From the NCBI GenBank assembly GCA_964451305.1, contig CAYVHV010000020.1, positions 1 to 64,000 of the forward strand: 64,000 bases of DNA, given 5' to 3'. Positions 48,098 through 56,255 of this stretch are shown piece by piece. Source of the stretch: SHLQ01 sp964451305 (GTDB lineage Bacteria > Actinomycetota > Acidimicrobiia > Acidimicrobiales > SHLQ01). The notes beneath the pieces were generated by a model. The model did not search any database. It was given only the letters and a program-made list of their open reading frames with translations, and was not told where the DNA came from. Made by a program: the position numbers and the translations under genes. How positions within the stretch are numbered: position 1 is the stretch's first letter; each line of letters begins with the position of its first letter.

Positions 48098-51066
48098 CGG
48101 TCATCTTCCACGGCGATACGAATGGAGGTGATGGGCTCGAGAGAGATCTCCATAAAGTCGCTGAGCGGCCCAGGTTTACCGGTGTACCACCCTTGGATTC
48201 GATCGCAGAAGACCCGCCGAAGCGCATCGAGTTCTGCACGATTCTCTACGCCCTCACCAATCACGGTCATGTCGAGGGCGTGTGCCATCTCGACGGTCTT
48301 TTGGACGAGCGTGACAGCGCTCTCATCGTGTGGCATTGGAGTCACGAGCGACCGATCCAGCTTGAGAATCTCCGCTGGCAGGTTCGTGAGGTACGCCAGG
48401 TTGCTCTGGCCGGATCCAAAGTCATCGATTGCGATCTTCACGCCGAGATCTCGGATCTGAGAGAGGACAGCGAGTCCCTCTGGTGTTGCCGTTGCGCCTT
48501 CGGTGACCTCGAAGATCACTCGCTCGCGCGGGGTCTTTGTCTCGGTGAGCACCCGCTCGATGTCGGAGAGCAAGGCAACTCCAGACAGTTGGACCGGCGA
48601 CAGGTTGACCGCGACGTACGGGTTGTTGCCGCGGAGGTGTGGAAGCGCAGCGCACGCTTCTCGGAGCGCGAAGTCACCTATCGCGGTGATGACGCCGGTG
48701 TCTTCGGCGATCGGGACGAACTCCGCTGGGGAGAGCGGCTGTCCATGCATGGTGGCGCGTAGCAGGACTTCGTAGCCTTCGATCGCGGTAGTGATCGCGT
48801 TGACGATCGGTTGAAAGTGGACCGACAGGTCACCGTTTTCGATCGCATGGTTGAGCCAGTCTCCAATGATGCCTTTGCGGCGGAGCGACTCTCGGTGGCC
48901 CGCTTCGAACCGGATGACTTCGGTTTCGCGGCCTTCGGCTTGGGCGACTGCCGACGACACGTTGGTGATCGATTGGGTGAGATCTGGGTCGTGGGCGGAG
49001 ACTTCGGCGTACGCGATTGTGGCGTTCAGCTCTACCTCTTCGCCCTCGACGATCAACGGTTCGGCGAACCGGTCGGAGAATGCGGTGATGAGGTCTGCGC
49101 TGACGGGGGTTGGAGTAATGATCGCGAAGTCGGGCTTGGTGAGGCGAGCCACGACGATCTCTTCGGCACGGCTTGGGGCGACGTCTGAGATGACGGCGAT
49201 CAATGCGTCGGCGATGGACTTTGTGACGAGGTCGCGGCTGTCGCGGCCCATGCGTCCGTCCAGCTCATCCATCCGTTGCGGTTGAATACCGATGATCGTC
49301 CACGGGGTCGAACGGTCCGCCTGCTCGGTGAACCAATGCCGAGTGAACTCCGAGTTCGGCAAGTCGGTGAGCGTGTCGTGCTCGCGATCGTGCAACGCAC
49401 GCGATTCGGCGGCTCGTCGACGATGTGCCTGAGCGAGGATCTTCGCTGCGGTTTCTACCAGAGAGATGAGGGGCTCGACCTGGGTTGGCTGTGTATCTCC
49501 AAAGGCCAGGACCAGCACAGCTGGTGGGCCTTCTGGGAACTCGACGAGGCTGGCAATGCCCGTGCCTTTTCGAAGTTTGACGAGCGCTCCGCCGTCGCAG
49601 CCGTTCGGTGCTTCGAGCGCCGAGATGGCCGGTTCGAGTGGGATGCCGAGATCGACCGTAGGTGGCCCACTCGGATGGACGTGAAGGTGCGTGTGCGATC
49701 CAGCGAGCGCCGAGGGTAGATGGCTGAGTACCGCAGCGGTGAGCTCCGGAGCGGTGGTTGCGAGCGCAGCCGCGTTTGAGATGTCGGCCATGGCGCCACG
49801 ACGATCGAGCTCTTCTCGAACAATGACACGGTGCTCTTCGCCCGTGGCCAGTGTCGAGTTCATGGTCTCGGCAAGACGGAGCCAGTCGCCCGGGAGTCCC
49901 TCGGTATCAATTCGTTTGTCGTAGGTACCTTCGGTCAGGGCGGAGGCGACGGTGTCGACGTCGGTCCAGAGATGTTCCATCGTCGACGAAATGGAGGCGA
50001 AGGCTCGGCTCATTTCGCCGATCTCATCGATAGCTCGATCGTCTGCGATCGCTTGTTCGCCGCGTGCGAGTTGTCGCGCGTTCTTGGTCAGTGTCGACAA
50101 CGGGCCGATGATGCTGCGACGCAACCGGAAGGTGATGAACGTCGCGAGTGCGAGGACGATGAAGGCTGTCGCTGCGAGTAGTCCGAGTCGGCGGTACTCG
50201 CTCTCGACGGCGGTGTTGGTATCTGCGCGGAGGGCGTCGATTTCGGCAGCGACGAGGTCGGTGAGTTCTGCGCTCCGTATCTCGGCAGCGGCATTCCATG
50301 CGTCGCGGTCGAACCCATCGTCGGTGGTGCCCGAGCCGAACGATCCGATGCGGATGAGGTTCAATTCTCGCCAGAAGTCGGCCACCGTGAGCAGTTCGAG
50401 ACTGTCGACTCCGTCGGCGCTGGCGTTCTCACTAAAGACGCTGAGATCCGATGTTGCTGACGTGTGGAGCTCGGTCAGTCGGATTGGATCGACCACCGAA
50501 CCGCGGGTCTCGATGTCTTCGAGCAGAAGCGACTCTTCGGCTGAAAGCAGCGCCCGCAAGGCTGTGCTTCGGTCATCGGTGAAACCCAAGGGTGCCGACC
50601 GAAGTGTCAGTTCGATATCCGCTTCGAGTTCGCTAATCAGCTCGGTGTATCGCAATAGGGCTTGGCCTTGACGGTTGTTGTCGGCGAGTTGGCGGGCAAC
50701 GTCGAGGTCGTCGGTGAATTCGGAGCCACCCACAAAACCCAACGCTCGAAGGGCTTCATCGAGGTCCGACTGGGTCATCGAGAAACCGGTTGGACGTGCC
50801 GTGGTCGTGCCGACATGGCGTTCGGTCTGGATCGCGGCTCGTGCTTCGACCTGATCATCGACGTGTTCGATCGTGTCGGAGAATCTTCGAAGCTCGTGAA
50901 GCGATTGCACGTCGGCATCTACCAGGAGTCCGATGAGGGCCAGGAGAGCCAGTGATGGGATGGCCATGCAAAGCAGGAGCCTCGGACCAATCCGAATCCG
51001 GCGAAGGATACGGCTTGGCGTGAGCGCGACGCTCCCGCGATGTTCCCGGCCAATCCTTCTTTTCAT
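48094..51066 (-). CDS. Membrane c-di-GMP phosphodiesterase (NIT-like sensor, HAMP, degenerate GGDEF, EAL)
   Basis: About 990 residues. A transmembrane helix (about 30-50) opens a helical extracytoplasmic nitrate-sensor-like domain with paired arginines, closed by a second helix near 285-310. HAMP follows (RRSIIGPLSTLTKNARQLAR). A GAF-like region and a GGDEF fold without the GGDEF signature come next. The EAL domain has VHFQPIVNAI, EVLLR for EALLR, NLSPVQL, DDFGSG and GEGVEN, so the catalytic set looks intact. The ATG at 51066 directly follows a hairpin that pairs its GGAG site. The longer open frame to 51939 is antisense to the Amt-like gene. It hydrolyses c-di-GMP, probably on a periplasmic cue. 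Confidence 0.88.
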   Translation of the reverse strand: MKRRIGREHRGSVALTPSRILRRIRIGPRLLLCMAIPSLALLALIGLLVDADVQSLHELRRFSDTIEHVDDQVEARAAIQTERHVGTTTARPTGFSMTQSDLDEALRALGFVGGSEFTDDLDVARQLADNNRQGQALLRYTELISELEADIELTLRSAPLGFTDDRSTALRALLSAEESLLLEDIETRGSVVDPIRLTELHTSATSDLSVFSENASADGVDSLELLTVADFWRELNLIRIGSFGSGTTDDGFDRDAWNAAAEIRSAELTDLVAAEIDALRADTNTAVESEYRRLGLLAATAFIVLALATFITFRLRRSIIGPLSTLTKNARQLARGEQAIADDRAIDEIGEMSRAFASISSTMEHLWTDVDTVASALTEGTYDKRIDTEGLPGDWLRLAETMNSTLATGEEHRVIVREELDRRGAMADISNAAALATTAPELTAAVLSHLPSALAGSHTHLHVHPSGPPTVDLGIPLEPAISALEAPNGCDGGALVKLRKGTGIASLVEFPEGPPAVLVLAFGDTQPTQVEPLISLVETAAKILAQAHRRRAAESRALHDREHDTLTDLPNSEFTRHWFTEQADRSTPWTIIGIQPQRMDELDGRMGRDSRDLVTKSIADALIAVISDVAPSRAEEIVVARLTKPDFAIITPTPVSADLITAFSDRFAEPLIVEGEEVELNATIAYAEVSAHDPDLTQSITNVSSAVAQAEGRETEVIRFEAGHRESLRRKGIIGDWLNHAIENGDLSVHFQPIVNAITTAIEGYEVLLRATMHGQPLSPAEFVPIAEDTGVITAIGDFALREACAALPHLRGNNPYVAVNLSPVQLSGVALLSDIERVLTETKTPRERVIFEVTEGATATPEGLAVLSQIRDLGVKIAIDDFGSGQSNLAYLTNLPAEILKLDRSLVTPMPHDESAVTLVQKTVEMAHALDMTVIGEGVENRAELDALRRVFCDRIQGWYTGKPGPLSDFMEISLEPITSIRIAVEDDR

Positions 51067-51089
51067 CTGACTCCAATCGGCGGAGTCAG
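51067..51089 (-). promoter_or_regulatory. Hairpin sequestering the ribosome binding site of the EAL gene
   Basis: On the minus strand CTGACTCC pairs perfectly with GGAGTCAG around a 7-nt loop GCCGATT. The ATG follows directly. The only Shine-Dalgarno-like GGAG is inside the 3' stem, so folding should limit translation. Confidence 0.6.
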
Positions 51090-51189
51090 TGGGGTGCGTA
51101 TAGGCCTTGAGGGCATACGTTTCCGTGATTCTCACCGACCGGCGTCCGGGTGGGCAAAGAGCCACGCTACGTGGTGAAGTCATGACCAG

Positions 51190-52302
51190 ATGGACACCGA
51201 GATCAACACTCTTTGGGCGCTGGTCGCTGGCACATTTTTGCTGCTCTCGAACGTCGGAGCGATCGTCATGCTCGAGGGCCTGACCCGACGCCGCAGCGTG
51301 CTGACCGTCTCTGCGCGTCATCTCGCCGGAGCGAGTGGAGCCGTTGCGGGCGTGTTTGCTATTTCCCTGCTCGAGATCGACCTGCTCCAAAGCGATTCGA
51401 CCGTCGGAAGCGTTCTCGATCCGAGCACTCAGCTTTGGCTTGCGGCGAGTTCTGCTGTGCTTCTCACGACGCTTGCCATGGCGGGGATGGCGGAGCGCGC
51501 AACGGTCTTCGCCCATTTGCTCGGCGGTCTTCTGATTGGGGGAGTGCTCGCCCCGTTGGCGGCATCGGCACGTCAAGTGGACGGCTTTCTGACCACGATC
51601 GAATTCGGGGAGCATGGGTATATCGATACCGCCGCTGGGTCGATCTTCTCGGTCGCCGGGTGGGTTGCATTGGTCGGCGCGACGATCATCGGCCCGCGCC
51701 GCGGTCGCAGCGGCAGTGATGGCTCCATTCGCGACATTCAAGGCAAGTCGATGCCTCTCGCCATGATCGGCGCGCTCCTTATGTACTCGACCCTGTTCGG
51801 TGTGCTCGCCCGTCCCGGTGGTGCATGGAGCGACACGGTCGTCGATGGAGCGTCGGTCATGCTCATGGGTGGTGCGGTCGGTGTGCTCGCAGGTATCGCC
51901 ATCGGGCGGGTCATCGCTGGCGATGTTCGAGTCATTCACGTGCTCCGCGGACTCCTCGCCGGAGTTGTTTCGGCGACGGGTAACCCGCTCGAGGTGAGCT
52001 TGGAAGAGGCGGCCATCTTCGGGTTGGTTGGCGCTGGCCTGTCGTTGCTCGTCGGCTACTACATCGACTCGTTGAACGTCGACGACCCGGTTGGGATCAT
52101 CTCGGTGTTCGGTGCTGCTGGGGTTTGGGGTTCACTAGCGATCGGCATCACCGATGGCGAGCAGTTTCTTGCACAGCTGGTAGGAGTGGTGATCATCGGC
52201 CCGGTAGCGACGATCGCCGCCGGAGTGCTGTTCGCAATCCTCCGGCTGCTTCGGTTGTTTCGCGTTCGGCCAGATATCGAGGTCGTCGGCCTCGAACTAT
52301 GA
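51190..52302 (+). CDS. Ammonium transporter (Amt) homologue lacking the twin histidines
   Basis: A 370-residue membrane protein with about 11 transmembrane helices. The Amt frame is recognisable in IDTAAGSIFSVAGWVALVGA and DDPVGIISVFGAAGVWGSLA, and in the N-terminal TLWALVAGTFLLLSNVGA. By alignment to these motifs, the two pore histidines of AmtB are Ser154 and Phe307. Conduction of ammonium as in AmtB is therefore doubtful; it may move another solute or act as a sensor. It is divergent from the c-di-GMP phosphodiesterase gene with 123 nt between starts. Confidence 0.7.
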   Translation: MDTEINTLWALVAGTFLLLSNVGAIVMLEGLTRRRSVLTVSARHLAGASGAVAGVFAISLLEIDLLQSDSTVGSVLDPSTQLWLAASSAVLLTTLAMAGMAERATVFAHLLGGLLIGGVLAPLAASARQVDGFLTTIEFGEHGYIDTAAGSIFSVAGWVALVGATIIGPRRGRSGSDGSIRDIQGKSMPLAMIGALLMYSTLFGVLARPGGAWSDTVVDGASVMLMGGAVGVLAGIAIGRVIAGDVRVIHVLRGLLAGVVSATGNPLEVSLEEAAIFGLVGAGLSLLVGYYIDSLNVDDPVGIISVFGAAGVWGSLAIGITDGEQFLAQLVGVVIIGPVATIAAGVLFAILRLLRLFRVRPDIEVVGLEL

Positions 52303-52306
52303 CCGG

Positions 52307-52312
52307 TACTGT
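52307..52312 (+). promoter_or_regulatory. Leaderless-type -10 box (TACTGT)
   Basis: TANNNT hexamer ending 6 nt before the ATG at 52319; it favours that ATG over 52316. Confidence 0.5.
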
Positions 52313-52318
52313 TCGGTG

Positions 52319-53308
52319 ATGTCGATCGCCGTACCGTTTCCGACTCAACTACCACCCGGCTTCGTTCCACTCGACGACGAGCCACGCTTTGATCCGGCCC
52401 GTCACCTCCAGCTCGAAGAGCCCGATGAGCTCATCATGCTCTCCGACCTCGGGTACAGCGCCGATGAGATCGAGGGCACCGCCACGCCGGTCGCGTGTTC
52501 GTCGCCCTTTCGCCTACTCAGTGCCGAAGGAGCCGAGATCATGCTCGACACCGCCCATAGGTTGCGCACGTTTGCGAGTGCGGCAGGAGAGCGGATCGAG
52601 AATGTTGTTCGCGGCGGATGCTACCGGTCGCGCTGGCTTCGAGACCTCGCTCTGAGTCCCGATGTCACTGCACACATGTCGAGGATCTACGGCATCGACA
52701 TCGCGCCGCACGCGATGCCGTTGCACCTCGCTCATATCAACTACGAACCGTCGAGCATCGAGAAGTCGATCGACAAATGGCATCACGACACGCTGCCGCT
52801 CGATTACGTCATGACGGTGACCGACCCGGCCGAAGTCGCCGGCGGGAAGTTCGAGTATTTCCTCGGTACAAAGGACGAGGCGAAGGCGCTGGCAGCCAAT
52901 GGCGAGACCCCACCTGTTGAGCGACGCGTCGCACCCGATTTTTCTGGGCCCGGCTACGCCATTGCACTCCACGGCAACATGGTCGTTCATCGGGCGGGCG
53001 AAATGCACGCGCTCTCCGAGCGAATCTCGATGGTCAACGGATATGTCTCGACCGACACGACCCTCGATTCGCAAAGTCGTTCACGCGACCTGCTCCACGT
53101 GGACCCACCTGCTGTGTTGTTCGCCGAATGGGCGAAGTTTGCCGCGTGGCGATCTCACGGCCGTCTCGAAACGCTTATCGAGTCCATCGAATTCACGAAC
53201 GACAAAGACGAGTTGATTCGACAACTCGAACACGCTGTTGCCGATGTTCAACAAGCCATCAGCGATATGAGAGACGGTCAACAACCGCTCGAACACTACG
53301 AAAAGTAG
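52319..53308 (+). CDS. Putative Fe(II)/2-oxoglutarate-type oxygenase, uncharacterised
   Basis: A 329-residue soluble protein. KWHHDTLPLDYV (153-164) offers the HxD metal motif (His155, Asp157). NMVVHRAGEMHALSERISMV (220-239) offers the distal His224 and the 2-oxoglutarate-binding Arg235. Spacing fits a double-stranded beta-helix oxygenase core. The N-terminal 110 residues and the C-terminal helical tail are unassigned. I do not recognise a named family. It follows the Amt-like gene by 17 nt but has its own -10-like box. Substrate unknown. Confidence 0.55.
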   Translation: MSIAVPFPTQLPPGFVPLDDEPRFDPARHLQLEEPDELIMLSDLGYSADEIEGTATPVACSSPFRLLSAEGAEIMLDTAHRLRTFASAAGERIENVVRGGCYRSRWLRDLALSPDVTAHMSRIYGIDIAPHAMPLHLAHINYEPSSIEKSIDKWHHDTLPLDYVMTVTDPAEVAGGKFEYFLGTKDEAKALAANGETPPVERRVAPDFSGPGYAIALHGNMVVHRAGEMHALSERISMVNGYVSTDTTLDSQSRSRDLLHVDPPAVLFAEWAKFAAWRSHGRLETLIESIEFTNDKDELIRQLEHAVADVQQAISDMRDGQQPLEHYEK

Positions 53309-53344
53309 CGAAGGGAAAAGTAGCGAAGAGGTCCAGTCGTTGGC

Positions 53345-53722
53345 TTACGACGATGCTGGTATCAACGAGCTTGCAGCTCGGCGAAGTGCGAGAGAATTCA
53401 ATGGCTTGACGAGCCATGAATCAGCGTCGGACTGCTCGGCGAGGAAGGTGTCTGCATCACGATCGAGAAGCAACAGGACCGGGGTGTCCGGGAGACGCCC
53501 CGCACGCATTTCTTGTTTGATCAGGAGCGACGTCGCGACGCCGCCCATGTTTCCGATCTGCAGATCGAGAATTACTAGTTCAGGTTCGACTTTGCCAATG
53601 GCGTCGTCGACATGCGATCCCTCGCGAACGCGGTGGACATCGTGGGAACCGCCGAGTGCGGCAGCGACGTCGTCGAACAGCCAATCGGCATCGGTTGCAA
53701 GCAGAAGATTTGGCACCCTCAC
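53345..53722 (-). CDS. Single-domain response-regulator-like receiver protein
   Basis: A 125-residue receiver fold without an output domain. The phosphoacceptor is Asp53 in LVILDLQIG, the conserved Lys is Lys106 in WLVKPL, and an acidic pair lies near DADW (11-14). LLLLDRDADTFL replaces the usual Thr/Ser switch strand, so signalling may be atypical. No histidine kinase is adjacent. A TACCCT box 6 nt before the in-frame GTG at 53716 suggests that start. It is divergent from the STAS-domain gene, a common pairing in stress or phosphorelay networks. Confidence 0.7.
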   Translation of the reverse strand: MRVPNLLLATDADWLFDDVAAALGGSHDVHRVREGSHVDDAIGKVEPELVILDLQIGNMGGVATSLLIKQEMRAGRLPDTPVLLLLDRDADTFLAEQSDADSWLVKPLNSLALRRAASSLIPASS

Positions 53723-53907
53723 AGGGTAGCGCCTCGGATCGATCGCGTTGCGAGCCGATTACAGGAGTGTTTCGGGGCGGCTCGTTCAGGGTTGCGACCA
53801 TCGTTTCGTGGGCTAACCTTTGGCAATTCGTCCCGGCAACGGGTGCGAACCAGCTATGAACGAATGCGAGCCAACCGGCCCGCGAGCGGGGCAAGCGAGG
53901 TACCACC

Positions 53908-54255
53908 GTGTTGGAAATCACTGTCGAAGCGAGCGAAGATGGCGCGGGCTATCACATCCTGCGTCTCGTAGGAGAGGTTGATGCCTACACGGTCGGCGAG
54001 TTCCGTGAAGCCCTTGCCGGTATCGAGAATGTCAACTGGCTGATCGTTGATTTGTCCGAAGTGCCATTCATGGATTCGGCTGGCCTCGGTGCGCTCATCG
54101 GCGGAATTCGCCGAGTGCGCGAAGCTGAAGGCGATGTTGCAGTCATCAGCACGACCGCAGGGCTAAACCGGCTCCTGCACACCACTGGTTTCGATCGCAT
54201 CGTGCCGGTTACCGAGTCGCTCGAAGAAGCACTCACCGCGCTATCCGAAGGCTAA
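53908..54255 (+). CDS. STAS-domain anti-sigma factor antagonist
   Basis: A 115-residue SpoIIAA-like protein. The segment IVDLSEVPFMDSAGLGALIG carries the regulatory Ser57, whose phosphorylation by an anti-sigma kinase normally blocks binding. Family role: freeing a stress sigma factor by trapping its anti-sigma factor. The cognate kinase and sigma factor are not in the window. The GTG start has GAGG 8 nt upstream. The 185-nt spacer before it is otherwise empty. Confidence 0.93.
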   Translation: MLEITVEASEDGAGYHILRLVGEVDAYTVGEFREALAGIENVNWLIVDLSEVPFMDSAGLGALIGGIRRVREAEGDVAVISTTAGLNRLLHTTGFDRIVPVTESLEEALTALSEG

Positions 54256-54290
54256 CGCTCTGCGGATCTCTGCTGACGGAGAATCAGGCG

Positions 54291-56255
54291 CTACCCGAGG
54301 AACGTCGCGAGCTCTTCGATTCCACCGATGGTCGTCACCGGGGTTGCAAGGTCGTCGACGCGAACGAGTGGCAGTTTCGAATGCTTCGCGTAGTTCAGGA
54401 GATTTTCGCTTTCCGAACGCCGCTTGATCTTGAGATGTTCGACGATCGTGGCCGCGGTCTTGCTACGCCCGGCGGGAGGAACTTCTGGGGTGCAGCGGTT
54501 CGCGATCGTGATCGACGGCTCGATGCCGGCTTCTCGAAGGTCGGCAATGAAGGTCCTGGCGTTTTCGAGAGAGCGCCCCGTCGGTGATGCAACCACGATC
54601 ACGCTCGTCTCCTCGCTGCGAAGAACATCGTGGATGTGATCACCGCGAGTCCGGAAACCATCTTCGATGCCTTCGAAGCTCTTGAAGAAGTCGACAGCGT
54701 CTCGTACGACCGCGCCACCCACCGTTGCGACGAGCTGACCAACGATTCCGCCGATGGCCCGATTCACGAACGATCGGCGTTTTCCGTGAACGAGGATTTT
54801 GTAGACACGGTTGTCGAGCAGGCGAGCCAACAACATGGGCGCATCGAGAAAGGCGAGCGCATCCGAAGAGGGTGGCGTGTCGACGACCACCAGGTCGATC
54901 TCCGGGTCGGTGTGTAGCTGCCACAGTCGCTCGACCGCCATGTACTCGGTCATGCCAGATAGCGAATCGGTGAGCTGCGCGGAAAGGGGAGATGCGAGGA
55001 TTCGTTCGGCGTGGGCCGCGTCTGATGCTTCTGTTCGTACGACTCGTTCGAAGGTCTTGCCGGGGTCGAGCATGGTGGCTTGGAGCCGGCCATCTCCGGG
55101 GACGGTGACGTCTCGCAATTCGTCGTCGAGCACGTCGAGTCCAAGAGCATCGGCCAGCCGCTTTGCCGGGTCGATCGTGATGAGCGCGACCGATCGCCCC
55201 CGGGATGCCTCTCGCCATGCGAGGGTCGCTCCAAGCGTGGTCTTGCCGACACCTCCGGTCCCGACGGTGACGACGATCGGAACGTCGAGCGCCCGGTGGA
55301 GCCCGTCGAAGTCCGACGCGGCGAGTTCGACGGCGTCAACACCGTTTGGGTCATCGCCGTCTCTCGAGATTTCGAACTCGCCTTCGATGAGTTCGGAGAT
55401 GTGTTCGGGGCTACTCACCCCATGGGGGTTCTCCGGTGTCGTCCACTGGGGGACTGGAAGTTCGTTGGTCAGTCGCGTGCATTGCGCGACGTTTGACTCG
55501 TGGCGGCGGCGGACCGCTTCCCCGAACGGGTGCGTATCGAAGCTCTTGGGTGGTTCGGCGTGCGGAAAGACTCGATTGATCGTGACGCCGGCGAGATGTA
55601 TACCCGGTTGGTCTTCGGCATCGAAGGCTGTCTCGATCGTTTCGTTCACCGGTGTCTCTTCGGGCAGCGTCACGAGTAGCAACGCGGTTTGTTCTGCGTT
55701 GATGAGCAGCTCGTGGCCGCGTGTCGCTTGGTCGTAGATGGGGCCTTCGGTTGCTGCTTGGGCGACCATCATCGGTGCCCGGAGAAGTTCTCGGGCTCGC
55801 CCCGAGGCTGGCCCATCCACGATGATCCGGTCGAATGTGCCGAGGTCGACCAATCGACGCAGGTACCCAACGAGCAGCACGTCTTTGATGCCCGGTACCG
55901 ATGTCGCGATCACCGAAAGTGCTCCGGAACTCTCGAGGCGGTCGGCAATGAGACCCATGCTGCGGCCAGAGAGCCAACCAGCGAGCAAACGATCTGGCGA
56001 GATCCCGAGCCAAGACATGTTTTCCCCAATGGAAATGATGCCTTCGTCGTCGGGTGCAGGACGGTCCTTTTCCGCCGTCGAACCGTTCAAAATCAGCGGT
56101 AACAGCTGTTCTTGGCCACCGAGCTCAACAAAGAGTGTCGAAAGACCAGCCCGTGCGGTTTCGGTTCCTATTGCCGCAGTCAGTACGGTCTTACCGACAC
56201 CGCCCTTTCCCGCAATGATTAGGAGCGGAAATGGATACTGAAAATCACGCTGCAC
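54291..56255 (-). CDS. ArsA/Get3-like ATPase, two domains fused
   Basis: A 654-residue protein with two deviant-Walker ATPase modules. The first has IAGKGGVGKT at 14-23, and the second has TVGTGGVGKTTLGATLAWR around 325. The second half is canonical (ALITIDPAKRLADALGLD, VVVDTPPSSDALAFLDAP). The first half is shorter and diverged (FVELGGQEQLL). Actinobacteria usually encode these as two neighbouring genes (like Rv3679-Rv3680, which form a Get3-like complex), so this is a natural fusion of the pair. The GTG start overlaps the divergent NfeD start by 25 nt. Likely a cytoplasmic ATP-driven client-handling or anion-linked ATPase. Confidence 0.88.
   Translation of the reverse strand: MQRDFQYPFPLLIIAGKGGVGKTVLTAAIGTETARAGLSTLFVELGGQEQLLPLILNGSTAEKDRPAPDDEGIISIGENMSWLGISPDRLLAGWLSGRSMGLIADRLESSGALSVIATSVPGIKDVLLVGYLRRLVDLGTFDRIIVDGPASGRARELLRAPMMVAQAATEGPIYDQATRGHELLINAEQTALLLVTLPEETPVNETIETAFDAEDQPGIHLAGVTINRVFPHAEPPKSFDTHPFGEAVRRRHESNVAQCTRLTNELPVPQWTTPENPHGVSSPEHISELIEGEFEISRDGDDPNGVDAVELAASDFDGLHRALDVPIVVTVGTGGVGKTTLGATLAWREASRGRSVALITIDPAKRLADALGLDVLDDELRDVTVPGDGRLQATMLDPGKTFERVVRTEASDAAHAERILASPLSAQLTDSLSGMTEYMAVERLWQLHTDPEIDLVVVDTPPSSDALAFLDAPMLLARLLDNRVYKILVHGKRRSFVNRAIGGIVGQLVATVGGAVVRDAVDFFKSFEGIEDGFRTRGDHIHDVLRSEETSVIVVASPTGRSLENARTFIADLREAGIEPSITIANRCTPEVPPAGRSKTAATIVEHLKIKRRSESENLLNYAKHSKLPLVRVDDLATPVTTIGGIEELATFLG

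Noticed and set aside
51067..51939. N-terminal extension of the EAL gene giving a 1281-residue protein
   Set aside because: The extra 290 residues are antisense to the Amt-like gene and have shadow-like composition. The ATG at 51066 follows a GGAG and starts a normal membrane-anchored sensor.
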